Assembly (NCBI GenBank): GCA_028023455.1
Contig: JAQFVV010000032.1
Coordinates: forward strand, 870,001-934,000
Source of the DNA: Epiperipatus broadwayi
Lineage: Eukaryota > Onychophora > Udeonychophora > Euonychophora > Peripatidae
Reading direction: 5' to 3'
Length of the DNA: 64,000 nt
The notes beneath the pieces are model-generated. The model was not told where the DNA came from, did no database searches, and saw only the letters and a program-made list of their open reading frames with translations. Of this stretch, positions 37,025 through 48,873 are shown in pieces. Numbering within the stretch: the stretch's first letter is position 1; each line of letters begins with the position of its first letter. The translations under genes were made by a program, and so were the position numbers.

Positions 37025-40000
37025 AATATATATATATATTAATTATTATTTGAATTTATATTTGATAAAAAACATATGAAAAAATTATTATTGAAACTAA
37101 CATATATGGTTGTCAAAAAAATAGCTCATGATTGTGTAAATGTATATCATGAATTATCTGCATTTTTGGTATGATGTGGGCTTGGGTCCAGTATTTGAAT
37201 TAAGTGATATGAGACAAAGATAAGCATAGTTTGCAAATATTATAACCTGATTTAGATTTTTCTATAATGTCTTGTCTGCATTTAATAATAATAAAAATAC
37301 GCAAATGCTAAAAGTAAAGATTTTGATAGTATATAAACTTTAGGCTGATTATACATTACTGCAATGTAAATTTCAGAGCTGCATATCAAATTCAAAGAGA
37401 GGTGACAGTTGATGAAGCTATTACTAAATTTATAGTCATAGTAGCATGAAGCAATATGAGCTCTCAAAACCTATAAAGATAGGATAAATAATACTACATC
37501 ACACTGACTCTAAACTACTAACTTATGTACCTCAATATTAACTCTATAATAAATTTAGTATTTCATTCACTTTTTATTTATTTTATTTTGTATATAGTGA
37601 TTATTTTACTAGTTATTTTTAATAAATTACAAACTATATTGAAGTTCTTTATTATAATATTAAATTATACTAATTATTGATCAATATTAACTACTTGTTA
37701 TAAGTAATGTTATTAGCAATGACATATTCATTGCAAACCCCTGTATGGATATATATTTTGAAAAGCTACTAGTATTTATCCATGATAATAATTATTAGAA
37801 ATATTAACTTTTATTCTTTTTTATTACTTTGAATATCATTGACTATATTTTTTCAGCTTCATTACATTTTATGTTTCATGTTTCAAATAATATATATTAT
37901 GTCATTTTTGAGTAATACAGATATATATTATGATAAAATTTGTGACTTAGCATAATTTTGAAAATATTCAATATGGCCACTTTACCAGTGAAATGGTTAA
38001 AAGTTGAAAGAAGTAAAATTTAAAAATTGTCAATGGATGTAACTTAGTTTTTTTTATTAGTTAGTATAATTTTATTTTTATTTGTAGCAGTCATATTTTA
38101 AATTTTAAAAGTGTAATTTTATTTAAAACATTTTATTTCTTAGCTTAATTATGTTAAACTAAACTTGTATCTGGATATACTTGTCTAAATTTAAACTCCA
38201 AGGAACTAGAGTCTTGATTGGTAATTAAATTATTATAATGTTTAAAATATTACATTTCAAAATTTTCACACTGGAAAACTTCATAAGTCATTACTATTAT
38301 TATCATTATAATGATGCAAGAACTATTCTCAATTTCCAGGCATGCAAGAATGTCTGTTTCAATTTTGCCTTAATATATTTAAAATTCTTAGTGGCAATAA
38401 TGACATTAAAGGTATTAATAATTTCCTGATATTTTTATTTAAATACTCATTTTATGTCAAATATCACCCAGAATTTATTTATTTTGAATAAAAAACTTTA
38501 AATTCCTAGGATAAACATATTTTATTATGATGTGTATATATTTTATCAGATATATAAAAGAATTTATTTAATTCTATAAAAGAATGTATCTGTGCTTATT
38601 TTAATAAAAGACATTATAATGTTACTTTATGACAGCATAGATAAAAAAAGTTTAATTATTATGACTCTGTTTTCTCCCCTTGAAAGAAAGAAATCATTTT
38701 TAAGGCAGGTTAATAACAAAATAATCAACTTATAATAAATTGTTTAACAAATATTATAAGGGATTTAAAAAATTATTCACTTTAAAAAATGAAAATATTA
38801 AATATTCCTACAAATAATTTGTTTGAATTGACTTTAAATAAACTTTGCCTGCAATATAAAAAAGAATATCCTGCAAGCTATTTTCTCCCTGAGCATTACT
38901 GTGGAAACCATTGTGATCATAAATATGATATTTAGAAATAAGTATTTTTCTTCTGCAAATACTTTATAATGCTGTATAAATATAATTTACTGGAAGTATT
39001 CTCCTATTCTCCTGCAAAATATTCTCATTATTATTACAAATTAAGATAATTTGTATGTTGGATTAATTTGAAAAACTTGAATTTAAAAGTATTTATTGGA
39101 ACTTAATAAACATATATCATAATTTAAATTCATGGATACTTGTTTGAATGACCATAGATATATTCTATTATTTTGCTAGCATATAATCATCTGAAATTTT
39201 ATTAAGAATATCTGGAAGCATTTTCATATTTTACAGTTAATATTCTAAATTTTGATATTTTAATTGTATTGTTTTTTATGGTGAATATACTTGCTTTCCA
39301 TAAGACTTTATTTGCCAAATTTAGCCTACTCACATTCCAGAATAATGATTATGAAAAAGAAGAAAGAAGAAAACAGAAATTTATTATTTATTTGATGGTA
39401 AAAAGATTGAATTTTACTTGTATTATGATTTATGCATACCATGTTTTATTTCATGTGCACATTATTTTCAAATTGTATATGCTATATTTTGAATTATTTT
39501 AAGTTAAAGTTTTCAGAATAGTAATTCATCCTGTTTGCATATTGTAAAATAGTATGATTCCCTTTTTACATAATAATTATTTACTATATTGGTATATTGT
39601 TTGCTGTAAGCTAAATAAGTAAATATATGTTTCTATTATTTATTTTATGCTTATTTATTACCAAATGTTAATGGATCCATATTTGGCATTAGTCATTATT
39701 ATTTATCAATTTTCACATTTGTTAGCTATAATATGTTAGTCTCAAGATAGTAGCTTAGTCTCTCTACTTAGGAATGCTTATTTATGCCAGTATATCTAAA
39801 GATGGTAGTGTTAGTCACTATCATTATTTTTAGCTTATATTTCAAGATATGGTAGTATTAGTCTTTCTCTTTTATATTTATTGTCTTGCTAGCATATGTA
39901 TGCTCATATGCATATGTTTTAGAGATGGTAGCTTAGGCTGTTTCTATTTTAAGTCAATTCCTATTTAATATTTTGTCCTTAATGTGCATTCTCATTATTT

Positions 40001-41700
40001 TCTATGACTAGTGACAAACTCCTAGATTCTTTATTAGCCCTCAAAAATAGGTGAATTTTTACGAGCTATGCAATTACACTTTAACTTTGCCTTAGTTAAT
40101 TATTTGAAGATGGATATTGTTTGTAGTTTGTAGTATGTTTAGTAAAGCATATGTAATATTTTACCATGGCTTTACCTGGCATTTAAATGGTTTTTATCAA
40201 GTTATTGAGGAATTCTATCTTACCTCTATAGCATTCTTGATTGGCTTAGATGTAAATAATTCATTATAAATATATGTCCTATATTTGAGCTTTGCTAATA
40301 ATGAGAACAAAATATGATAAATAATTAATTTTAAAATATATTATAGGCATAAATAGACAATATACATCTATCTTATCATTCCTTCATCACTATATTGGTA
40401 AGCTATTATTATTGAATATGTTAAATTCATAAAAGGGACAATACTTGTATAAAAATTATTATCATTGTAGGAATGCATTGATAAGTGAGGTCTTTTTGAT
40501 AATTAAACAACAGAAAGTTTATTTTAATGGGTTGAATTATTTTGTTTAATCTAATTGAATTTTTTTATATAAAACATAATGTCAAATTTTTAATTCTTCT
40601 GTCATAAATTTTGAGGAAGTAACATTGTGAAAACCTTTGGCTTTGTAAACTCAAATATGGAATATTTGTAATTTTGTTTTTCTGTAAAATAAATATTTGT
40701 TTTTGTTATTTAAAAAATTTCTTATAGTTGCTTATTCATATCATTTCCTTTATCAACAAGAAATCGTTCCTCATATTGAATAGAAATTTAAATCCTTATA
40801 AAATATTATAAATTATTTGAAGTGTATTTGCTATAAAGAGGACATGAACATTGAAACTAATAAGGGTCACTTTATTGAATTATTGAAGTCTTAGTAGAAC
40901 ATCTAAGAAAGATATATTTGGCTTAATAAAAATTATATTTGGAGTTATCACTTTGGATCACATTAACTAAGTTGATTTGCTTACTTCAAATCACTGTACA
41001 TGTTTATTTTAAATCATTTTTGTATTTAATTTTATGAGAACTTAGTTTATATTTAAAAGATGTTTAAGTAGATTTATTCTAGGGTATTTTAGAATGGCTA
41101 TTAAATCTTTTACCCATTCTTTATATCTGAGTGTAATCCTAGATTATTCATCATCTTATTTTCAAATTAAGAGATCATCTTTTTTTTTATTTAAGTTAGC
41201 AATAATATTATTATTATGATAATTTAGCTTAGGGAAAGTGTATATCTTATTTATTTTATTAACTAATGTACAATAAATCTGGGGAACTAAAAAGAATTTA
41301 TTTTATAATTTAAATGAGATCATATTACTCTGATATACCCTGATTTGTTTCATGAACCATATGATTTAAATTTATTTTGATAATCAATAACTTATATGCA
41401 AAAGATGAATTTCTTAATGGCATATGCTACAATATTCATGTGTGCTAGAATGAGTTGAGATTTCTCCTGCTCTTCATTTATTAATAATGTTGATTTATAT
41501 TTTCATCATATTTTATTTTAACACGTATCCTTATGTATATTTTTATTGTAGCATATGGCATTTATTATATAAACCCACTGATCTTAGCTACCACTTGACA
41601 TTTAGCATTTTCTTTTTGTTCTTTTGTAGGTTACAATTTGGCTTGCCAATGTCGAGGTTAGAATTGACCCATCGACTAATTGATCTGGTTCTTTTAGGTT
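37025..41700. other. AT-rich DNA, mostly unrecognised
   Basis: Holds a fragment at 37996-38075 shared with 18806-18885, and a decayed repeat at 39745-39945 in which GATGGTAG...TTAGTC recurs about every 45-75 bp (39745, 39800, 39844, 39922). Otherwise I see no gene, RNA or element boundary in 4.7 kb. Confidence 0.45.
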
Positions 41701-41701
41701 T

Positions 41702-41736
41702 GAAACAGTAAGATTCGTATTCGAATCTTGAGTTTC
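41702..41736 (+). other. Conserved 35-nt hairpin, copy 2
   Basis: GAAAC...GTTTC outer stem; AAGATTCG pairs perfectly with CGAATCTT around TATT. Same length and flanks as the copy at 23422-23456, with compensatory stem changes. It lies about 70 bp before the start of block X4. Confidence 0.6.
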
Positions 41737-41808
41737 ACCTTTTTCTGTCGTCTCTCACTGACCGGTCTATCCCGCCCAAATTTAAACTTTTTGATATCGA
41801 ATTGTGTG

Positions 41809-44275
41809 TGTAACAATATTAAAAATGTATAAATATGTGTAGAATTCAGCTTAAACACGCACACATTTCGATCTCCAATTAAACGCAATAAATAGGGATA
41901 AAATAATATAATTTAGATTTCTTTTAGTTATATAATTTTGTATAATTTTAATCATTTATTTTGGATTATAAGGTTCATATTTATTGCTTTGTTTAAATTT
42001 CGTTTAATAATAATTCTAAAAATATCTGATGTAATATTTAATTAAAAGTTAAAATAATCTTATGTTCCCTTTTTGTTTTTGAAATTTAAAAGCATCGGTC
42101 AGTGATAGATAATAGATTAATTAAAGAAAAATTCCCCAAAATATAATTAGTAAATGTAAAATGTAAACAATAGAACGGCAGCTTTCTTTAATTAAAAAAA
42201 ACCAACTAAATGCATTGATTATCCTCAGGGCAGATTAAATAGAACCTAAAAATATCTTAACAAAAATGTGAAAGATCAAGATAAAAAAAGAGGCCATCTT
42301 AGACTTGCTGGAGACATTCACTTAAACTTTAGCTTTGCTCTCGATCACTGAGAGTCTCCAAAAATAATAAAATAATTTGTTCCTGCCAAGGTATGACCGA
42401 GTAAAGCACCTAGATTATTCTCCATCGGGATATGGCCTGTCGAATGCGAACTTTCCATTGCCTGTCATGAATTCACCATGAAGATCTGCTGCCTGAAATG
42501 AATGAGAAAGCTGCTGCTGCCATGAAATTAAATGAATATCTTAATACAAGAAAGACTTGCCACTCGTGAACTTTTTGCTTCTAAACTAATGGAATCGGAG
42601 GACTTCTTATAAAACAGGTACCTGTCTGTGTTCAAACTCTAGAGTACTCTAATAATATGCTATAGCTCTTCTTCATACTACTTATCTAAATTATGAAATG
42701 TAAAACTACCATATGTGTAACTAAAACTGAATCATTAACTTAATGTGTAAATTTCTCTACTAATCTAGCTTACCTCATTCTATCTTGGATGCGTATTTCT
42801 ATAATCTACGTTTCTATCTATAGTTATTAGTTAATTATTGCATGCTTATAATTATTTCAATTTTCAAAGGTTAAATCTATGATCGCTTAAAACAATGAAT
42901 GCGTGTCAAATTTTCATTAATATTTACTTTCTTTAATAACTTAACTTTCATATAAATCGACACGCATTCAATGCTTCATTTATTGTAATGCATGGGTCTA
43001 CAACTTCGCAAATGGCTGACGTATTAGTTATAATAATTTCCAATTTATATATCTGTTTTATATTTACTAAATCATCATGAATAAATTCTAGAAAATCCCA
43101 TTTCTTTGAGAGTCGCCAGAGTTCTTGAGTAAATGCTGGTAATGTAGGGCCAAGTCAGAAATCTACTTAAATCTTGTCACAATCGTTTATAAGTATACAT
43201 GTGTTACGTTTTAGAGACGCGATAACCCATTCCGCTGTGAAATTTCCGGATTCTTCAGGGTTGAAATTAACCCCAGTCGTCCTACACAAGCGGGCATAAT
43301 GGGTGCTCCCGTAGGACTTGACAACGTCATGCAGCCAGCCGGCAAAACTGCGACATGGACCGCTTGTCCCTGGTTATGCTTATATGACACCTTACTTCGT
43401 CGGATTGAGGCCGAGACCAACCTGACATTCTTATAAACCCATTCGCGGCATTGCAGTTTCGATATACAGCCATTCCATATCGCCTTTCTAAAGCGTACCA
43501 CGTGTTCCTTTACTTAATTTTATTATTCTATATATCACTCCGCCTCTGCGTTATCTTCATAATTCACTCTCAAATAAATGTTTGCCCTTAGTTATAAATA
43601 AATATTTTAATTAAATAAATATATGTCTGCCATTACTCTTATAACCCATACTTTAGACTCTTGCCTTGCAAAGGTGTAAATTCCCCAAGGCATGCATTAG
43701 AAATACTTACTCAAGAATTTTAGGTAGCTAGATTACGCTTTCAAATAAATGTATTCCTTTTGTAAACATTTCAGTATCGGAAATACCGCTACCGAAATCC
43801 TCAATATAAAATAATGTCTAAATAAATAAATGTATTCTTTAAAAAATAATCATGTCGCAAATCCCGCTACTGAAGCTGTTAGTCCATAAAATATTATTAA
43901 TGTTGTTTTATTAAAATGTATTAATAAATAATTTTAAACTATACGTCTGCAATTATGTTTCATTTGTTCGACACCCATTCTATATAATATTTCCTCGATT
44001 ATGTAAATATGAATGTTTAATTAATATTAGTTTGATTATTGGCTAACTCGAGAATAAGATCATGAAGTCTCTTGCATATCCCTGACCACCGTGCCTAAGG
44101 AAATATTTACTAATGTCGCATCAGATGCGTTGTTTCGTGGATTGTATTGTGGAACCGATAAACTATGTTCGAACTCAGTACAACGGGTGGCTTCGCTACT
44201 CGATGGTGCTGCTGTTCTGTATGGTGGTCGAATTCTGCACTATGTTTACGAGTCACACGTTTTCTGACCATTACA
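41809..44275 (+). mobile_element. LTR-like non-coding block X4
   Basis: Starts TGTAACAATATT and ends TGACCATTACA, complementary termini like those of X2. The last 200 bp align with those of X1 (CCCTGACCACC, GCATCAGATGCGTT, TTCGAACT, GAATTCTGCA in order). A relatively GC-rich stretch (43205-43505) holds an open minus-strand frame of 96 codons without recognisable motifs, which I treat as chance. No target duplication visible. Confidence 0.35.
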
Positions 44276-44461
44276 GGTTACTATATATAAATTCATAGTA
44301 TAACTTCAAATGGATGAGAATAATGCCAAAATAAATCTGTATAATTTTATTCTTCATAAATATGTATATGGTTTTCTGTGATAGGTTCTATATGTGTAAC
44401 TCCTTACATGGTTATTCAAGTAGAAGTATATATATATAAAGATAATTATATATATTGAATT

Positions 44462-45120
44462 AAATAATTAAAATTACCCCAAATCCAAAATGCAACCAGA
44501 CTAACCAATAAAAAATAATTAAAACACAACCAAAGGTTTCACTGCTACAAGCAGACTTCTTAAGAGTAAAAAACTACAAAAACTACACAATATATAATAT
44601 TAAACATTAGCCACAAATCCATTCACTTCCCATCCACCCTTAATATTAAAAGAACTGTTAAATAAGTTAATTGCTTCAGAATAATAAATGTTCAATAATA
44701 AAGATTCTTTAATTCTTTTTTTTATTTCATTTCTCTCAACGAAGACACCCTTAGCTCCATCAAAATTAACAGTGTGTCCTGTATCTTTTACATGGACATA
44801 CAAAGCAGAACTAAGATATTTATTTCTAATCCTACTTTTATGAACCTTTATTCTTTTATTTAAACTCAAACTACTCTGACCTATGCAAACCTTCTTACAA
44901 AAACAAGGGATAAAATACACTATACCAGAAATAGTCCATCTATTACAAATTTCCTTTGTATTATTTAATAAATTGTTCAAAATAATATCCCTTTTCCAAA
45001 CAACTCTTATTGCCAGCAAATTGCTATTCTTACATACAATTTTATAAGAAGACAATTTAAATGGCAAAAAAATAAAAACATATTTTTCTTTATCCTTTAC
45101 ATCCTTAGAAATATTACTAT
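44462..45120 (-). mobile_element. Penelope-like element, 3' end (5'-truncated)
   Basis: Minus-strand 3' end of a PLE. It includes the GIY-YIG frame (44600-45067) and a 140-bp 3' tail ending TTGGATTTGGGGTAATTTTA on the minus strand. A second, inverted copy of this tail lies at 45196-45408. The RT domain is absent. The tail holds TAGCAGTGAAACCTTTGG preceded by AAGAAGTCTGC, reminiscent of the degenerate hammerhead-like motif reported from PLE ends. Confidence 0.8.
44600..45067 (-). CDS. PLE C-terminal GIY-YIG endonuclease domain (partial)
   Basis: 155-codon frame, open to its natural stop. Residues 1-45 belong to the RT-to-nuclease linker (RVVWKRDIILNNLLNNTKE). Residues 49-70 carry the nuclease start, GIVYFIPC then CKKVCIGQS; the first tyrosine motif is G-I-V-Y and the second has C-I-G where Y-I-G is usual. 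The conserved arginine lies in LNKRIKVHKSR, and the family glutamate is in RIKESLLLN near residue 120. The C-terminus ends EVNGFVANV. The frame is intact but the N-terminal RT is missing, so the listed ATG (45067) is only the first in the surviving piece and the product is unlikely to be made. The Y-to-C change would be expected to weaken catalysis. Confidence 0.8.
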   Translation of the reverse strand: MPFKLSSYKIVCKNSNLLAIRVVWKRDIILNNLLNNTKEICNRWTISGIVYFIPCFCKKVCIGQSSLSLNKRIKVHKSRIRNKYLSSALYVHVKDTGHTVNFDGAKGVFVERNEIKKRIKESLLLNIYYSEAINLFNSSFNIKGGWEVNGFVANV

Positions 45121-45195
45121 TAAATAAAATACTTTACTCATTACAAATATAGACATAAAGTGATTATTTATTAATTACAAAATTAATCATGTGGC

Positions 45196-45408
45196 CTGAA
45201 GCAATTAACTTATTTAAGAGTTCTTTTAATATTAAGGGTAGATAGGAAGTAAATGGATTTGTGGTTAATGTCTAATATTATATATGTGGTGTAGTTTTTA
45301 TTACACTTGAGAAGTCTCCTTGTAGATGTGAAACCTTTGGTTATATTTTAATTATTTTTTCTTGGCTAGTCTGGTTGAATTTTGGATTTGGGGTAATTTT
45401 AATTATTT
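45196..45408 (+). mobile_element. PLE 3'-end fragment, inverted relative to its neighbour
   Basis: Plus-strand copy of the last 25 codons and tail of the same PLE: CTGAAGCAATTAACTTATTT at the start and TTGGATTTGGGGTAATTTTA at the end match the minus-strand copy. Differences are scattered, including a stop inside the coding tail. The two copies stand head-to-head with their 3' ends outward, separated by about 75 bp. Confidence 0.85.
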
Positions 45409-45499
45409 ATTGACTAGTTTAGCTTTATGCTTGTAATGATTAAATTAAATATAATTCTTTATGCTAAATAATATGTTCTAGAAAATTTATTTTTTTCAT

Positions 45500-46960
45500 T
45501 CATGTTACATGTGGTATTTTTCTAAGTCTTTTACAATCTCTTGGGATTATTTTATTACTCCTTACATATATCCCTTCATAGCTTCTGTATGGTTTTTCTG
45601 TTAAATGTTAAGTTCTATTTTCATAAATAGAAATTGATAAAACACATCTATTAAAAACTTTGTTTTCAAACTCAAAAGCATACAAAAGGACTCCAAACAA
45701 ATTTAATTATATTTCCATCTGTATTATTAATTTAATCAAAGTTTTGTAATTGTTAACTTTTTCTAATTCATTATTATCGATATTTATTTTCTTCTTTTGA
45801 AAAAATCCATTATTTTAGTCTTTTTAGCATTTATCTTAAGCCATTCTTTCTTACTTTCATTTGATAACTCTTGCAACAATTCCCGAAACTTGAATCATTA
45901 TTTTCAAAAACAAACACCTTATCTGCAAAAATCTAGATGACTTAAATAATCTTCATTTACGTTTGTTATTTAGGCTTCTCATTTTAATTCACAAAATACT
46001 TATTGTAAAATTGATGTAAAAAGTTATGGAGATATGGAGTCATCTTATGTTACACTCTTTTCAATGTTCATCTTCCTTGTATTGTTATGTTGCTGTTGCA
46101 TTTTATTAAATATTCTTTAAAATATGGTAATATCCTGGGTCTCTATCTTGATGATCCAATACTTTAATCATTGAAGAAATGTTTTATAATCTACAATCCA
46201 AAGTTTGTTATAGATGAGTTAAAATTATTTTAGTAACTGTGTACAACTAATAGAGAGGTCTGTAGTTTTTAATATTTTCTTAGCATCCTTAATAAATATC
46301 ATTATTATTACTGTATTCTTCCAATCATTTTGGTATATCTTTATCATTTAGATATTTGTTATATAATTTTGCCAATAAGTTTTCTATTTCTTCATCTATT
46401 ATTTTTAAAATATGATAATAATTCCATCATATTTTAAAGCATTTCCCTTCTTTATAATTTAATTTGTACTGTTTTTTTTTATATTAATTTTATCTCTCAA
46501 ACTTTGCATAACAATGTATCTTACATCTCACAAATCAATAATCACTTCTTATGTTGGATCTATTAAAAACATTAAAATCTTAAAATACATACTTTCTGTT
46601 AGGTACCAATTCAGCCATTCTTTCATTTCGATGCTTTCACATCCATTTCCATGAAACATTTTTTTTAAAGAAAGAATTCATAATATACAATTTTTCTTTT
46701 GTCATTTCTGATGTCTATCACTATAATAAATTTAACCCGTAACACTTTCATCTTTTCATCATTTACTAATTCTGATAAAAAACATTTTATACATTTATGT
46801 AAACATTTTCTATTATTTTATACATTTACGTAAACATTTTCTATTTTTCATCACAATGAAAACTTGAGTTATTGACCTGAATTATCTGCATTTAATATAC
46901 TCCATTAATTTGAATAATTCATCTTGCCAATCTGTTTACTATACCATTAATCTTTTTAAT
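45500..46960 (-). pseudogene. RTE-type LINE remnant (endonuclease and reverse transcriptase)
   Basis: Minus-strand pieces in the order of an RTE/BovB-like ORF2, in shifting frames. Endonuclease end: a FFKKK segment (about 46655-46690) where the family has the tryptophan-rich W-T-W block, then SDY near 46535 where catalytic S-D-H is expected, followed by FVRCKIHCYAKFER. RT: LLAKLYNKYLNDKDIPK (about 46345), NYRPL (about 46265), and later LLQELSNESKK with INAKKTKIM (about 45810-45890), the block after the active site. The C-terminal NKVFNRCVLS...Y and RDCKRLRKI (45520-45660) match the conserved tail of this clade. Many stops and shifts. The active-site F/Y-A-D-D itself is not readable. Inactive. 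Confidence 0.75.
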
Positions 46961-47906
46961 GTTGTTCTTTTATTTTATAATGAATCTTACTCCATTTGTA
47001 CTTGCAATATATATGTTTTTATACTAAATTACAAGTCCATTTTTTAAACTCCCTTTTGTTCTAGCTTCACTGAGTCTAACAATGCACTATCTCATATTAG
47101 ACAATTATTCTTCCAATTCATGTAATCTTTCTTTATTTGGAAAAATCTTCAGTTGTAAATACCTAAATGGAAGATTGTTATTCAATGGCAACTTACGGAA
47201 TCAAGGAAACCTTATTATCCTCCATTCTCAGACATCAACAGCTGCCTTGGAGGTGACTTTACAGACTCCTGGGAATAGAGATAATGATTTAGACTTGTCT
47301 GACACAATATTTATTTTAAAAAAGATTATTAACACACTAATATTTATACTGTCTTCAAGGAGACTCAATTTATTTCAGATAGAACTAAAAAAACCATGAT
47401 ATGTCTTTATGTTAAATGCAGAAGTAAAGCATCAATAAACTTCATGCTGGCTAATAAATATTGATAAGTAATGACAAGAACGTGTGGATTGGACATTAGA
47501 AATTTACCCTGCTCAGTTTTTTTAAGAACTCATGGAAGAATCAAAGGATCTCCTTTTAGTAGCCAAACTTATATATTAACTAGTGTAAATATAGCATAAT
47601 ATTAATGTAATGTTATTTTTTAAACGTAAATATTAAATACCCATAACTTAAATTAAATGAAATTTAAATTAATGTAATAACATTCCTGAAAGCTGTATAT
47701 AAATAACCCTTATTTGGCAATAAAAGCAACAAATAAAATAGACTATTCTTTAAATGTTTGATGGTTTTAAGCATTAATTTATTGGCATTCCTTGAAACAA
47801 AGAGTGTGAGTTCAAATATTAGCCTGATTTAAATAATTAAATTATAATTCTAGAATTGCAAATGAATATTTAGATAATAATGATGTTCTTATTTTTAACA
47901 AAACTC
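46961..47906. other. AT-rich DNA, nothing firm
   Basis: May contain further 5' sequence of the LINE on the minus strand. A plus-strand frame at 47082-47399 has no motif that I recognise and is not claimed as a gene. Confidence 0.4.
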
Positions 47907-48020
47907 CTGCTGTAATTAAAATAGGCAAACTCTCCATACAGTAGTGCCACTCGGTGCAAGCCAGAGTAATCAATGGATGCCAGAAGGCTTGTGCATAAAA
48001 TCCCTATCTTGTGCCCACTC

Positions 48021-48079
48021 ATCCTATATCCCCAAACTAATTTCTAGCATATGGCTTTCATCAGTGAGGAGCCTTGAAT
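48021..48079 (-). ncRNA. Hammerhead-ribozyme-like motif, copy 2 left
   Basis: Minus strand: inner stem I TCCTCA/TGGGGA intact; core CTGATGA intact; stem II AGC/GCT (A-T replaces the G-C of copy 3); GAAA followed by a T-G wobble in stem III and cleavage triplet GTT. Outer stem I is partly broken. Confidence 0.6.
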
Positions 48080-48704
48080 CTGAGAGCACTGCACCTAGAT
48101 CTTAGGTTCTAATGCATTCCTCCAGCAGCCACCTTTTATCTCTAGTTAACTACAAAACTATGAGTCTAAAATTGAAAACAATAATATTTACAATCCAAAC
48201 TCATTAGCTTACATAGTCATATAGGTCCAAACTCAGTTCAGTACCCATACAGTTTGGTGTCTTTGGTTCTTTAATAACCATAGACACCACTATCCTAATA
48301 AGCATCCTTGGTATTAAATCACTAAACATCATATGATCACCATTTTTATGCTTGCTCGTAACTTATTAAAGCAGGCTGATTGGCACTACTGTATGGAGAG
48401 TTTTTGCTTGTTTTAATAACAGTTATGAGCAAGCATAAGAAATGGTGATCATGTGATATTTAGTGGTTTAATACCAATCCTGCCTAATAGTATAATGATC
48501 ACTATGGTTATTAAAGAACCAAAGACACCAAACTATATGAATACTGAACTGAATTCAGACCTATATGACTGTATAAGCTAATGATCTTGGATTGAAAATA
48601 CTATTGTGTTTTCAATTTTAGACACCTTATTTTGTAGTTAAGTAAATATAAAAGGTGGCTGTATGATTGCATTAGACCCTAAGAACTAGGTGCAGTGCTC
48701 TCAG

Positions 48705-48763
48705 ATTCAAGGTTCATCACTGATGAAAGCAATGAGCTAGAAACTAGTCTGGGGATATTGGAT
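48705..48763 (+). ncRNA. Hammerhead-ribozyme-like motif, copy 2 right
   Basis: Plus strand: outer stem I ATTCAA/TTGGAT pairs (one T-G); inner stem I TCATCA/TGGGGA has one mismatch; core CTGATGA; stem II AGC/GCT; GAAAC-TA-GTC intact. Confidence 0.6.
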
Positions 48764-48873
48764 GAGTAGGCACTAAATAGGGATTTTATGCACAAGCCTT
48801 CTGATATCCATTGATTATTCTGGCTTGCACTGAATGGCACTAATATATGGAGAGTTTTGCCTGTTTTAATAGC

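Larger units (their letters stand above)
47907..48873. mobile_element. Long foldback family F, copy 2 (967-bp palindrome)
   Basis: Two arms of about 480 bp meet near 48390. The outer ends are CTGCT.TAATTAAAATAGGCA (left) and TGCCTGTTTTAATAGCAG (right). Blocks in the arm, from outside in: CTCTCCATA, GCCAGAAGGCTTGTGCATAAA, the hammerhead-like motif, GCAGTGCTCTCAGATTCAAGG (right-arm strand), AGCCACCTTTTATCTCTA, TTTGGTGTCTTTGGTTCTT. After the right end, GAGCAAGCATAA and a GTGAT block repeat the beginning of the next inner unit, as if the array continued. No coding capacity. Arms diverge by scattered substitutions. Confidence 0.85.

Noticed and set aside
41600-41720. Possible exon or SINE after TTTTGTAG
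   Set aside because: The acceptor-like site and a B-box-like TATTCGAATCT are present, but no reading frame or A box in the right place supports either reading.
43211-43501. 96-codon minus-strand frame in a GC-richer patch
   Set aside because: No recognisable motif; its location matches the GC-richer part of an LTR-like block and the frame is not seen in block X1.
47082-47399. 105-codon plus-strand frame
   Set aside because: Composition is not clearly coding and no motif is recognised; it may overlap the 5' part of the minus-strand LINE.
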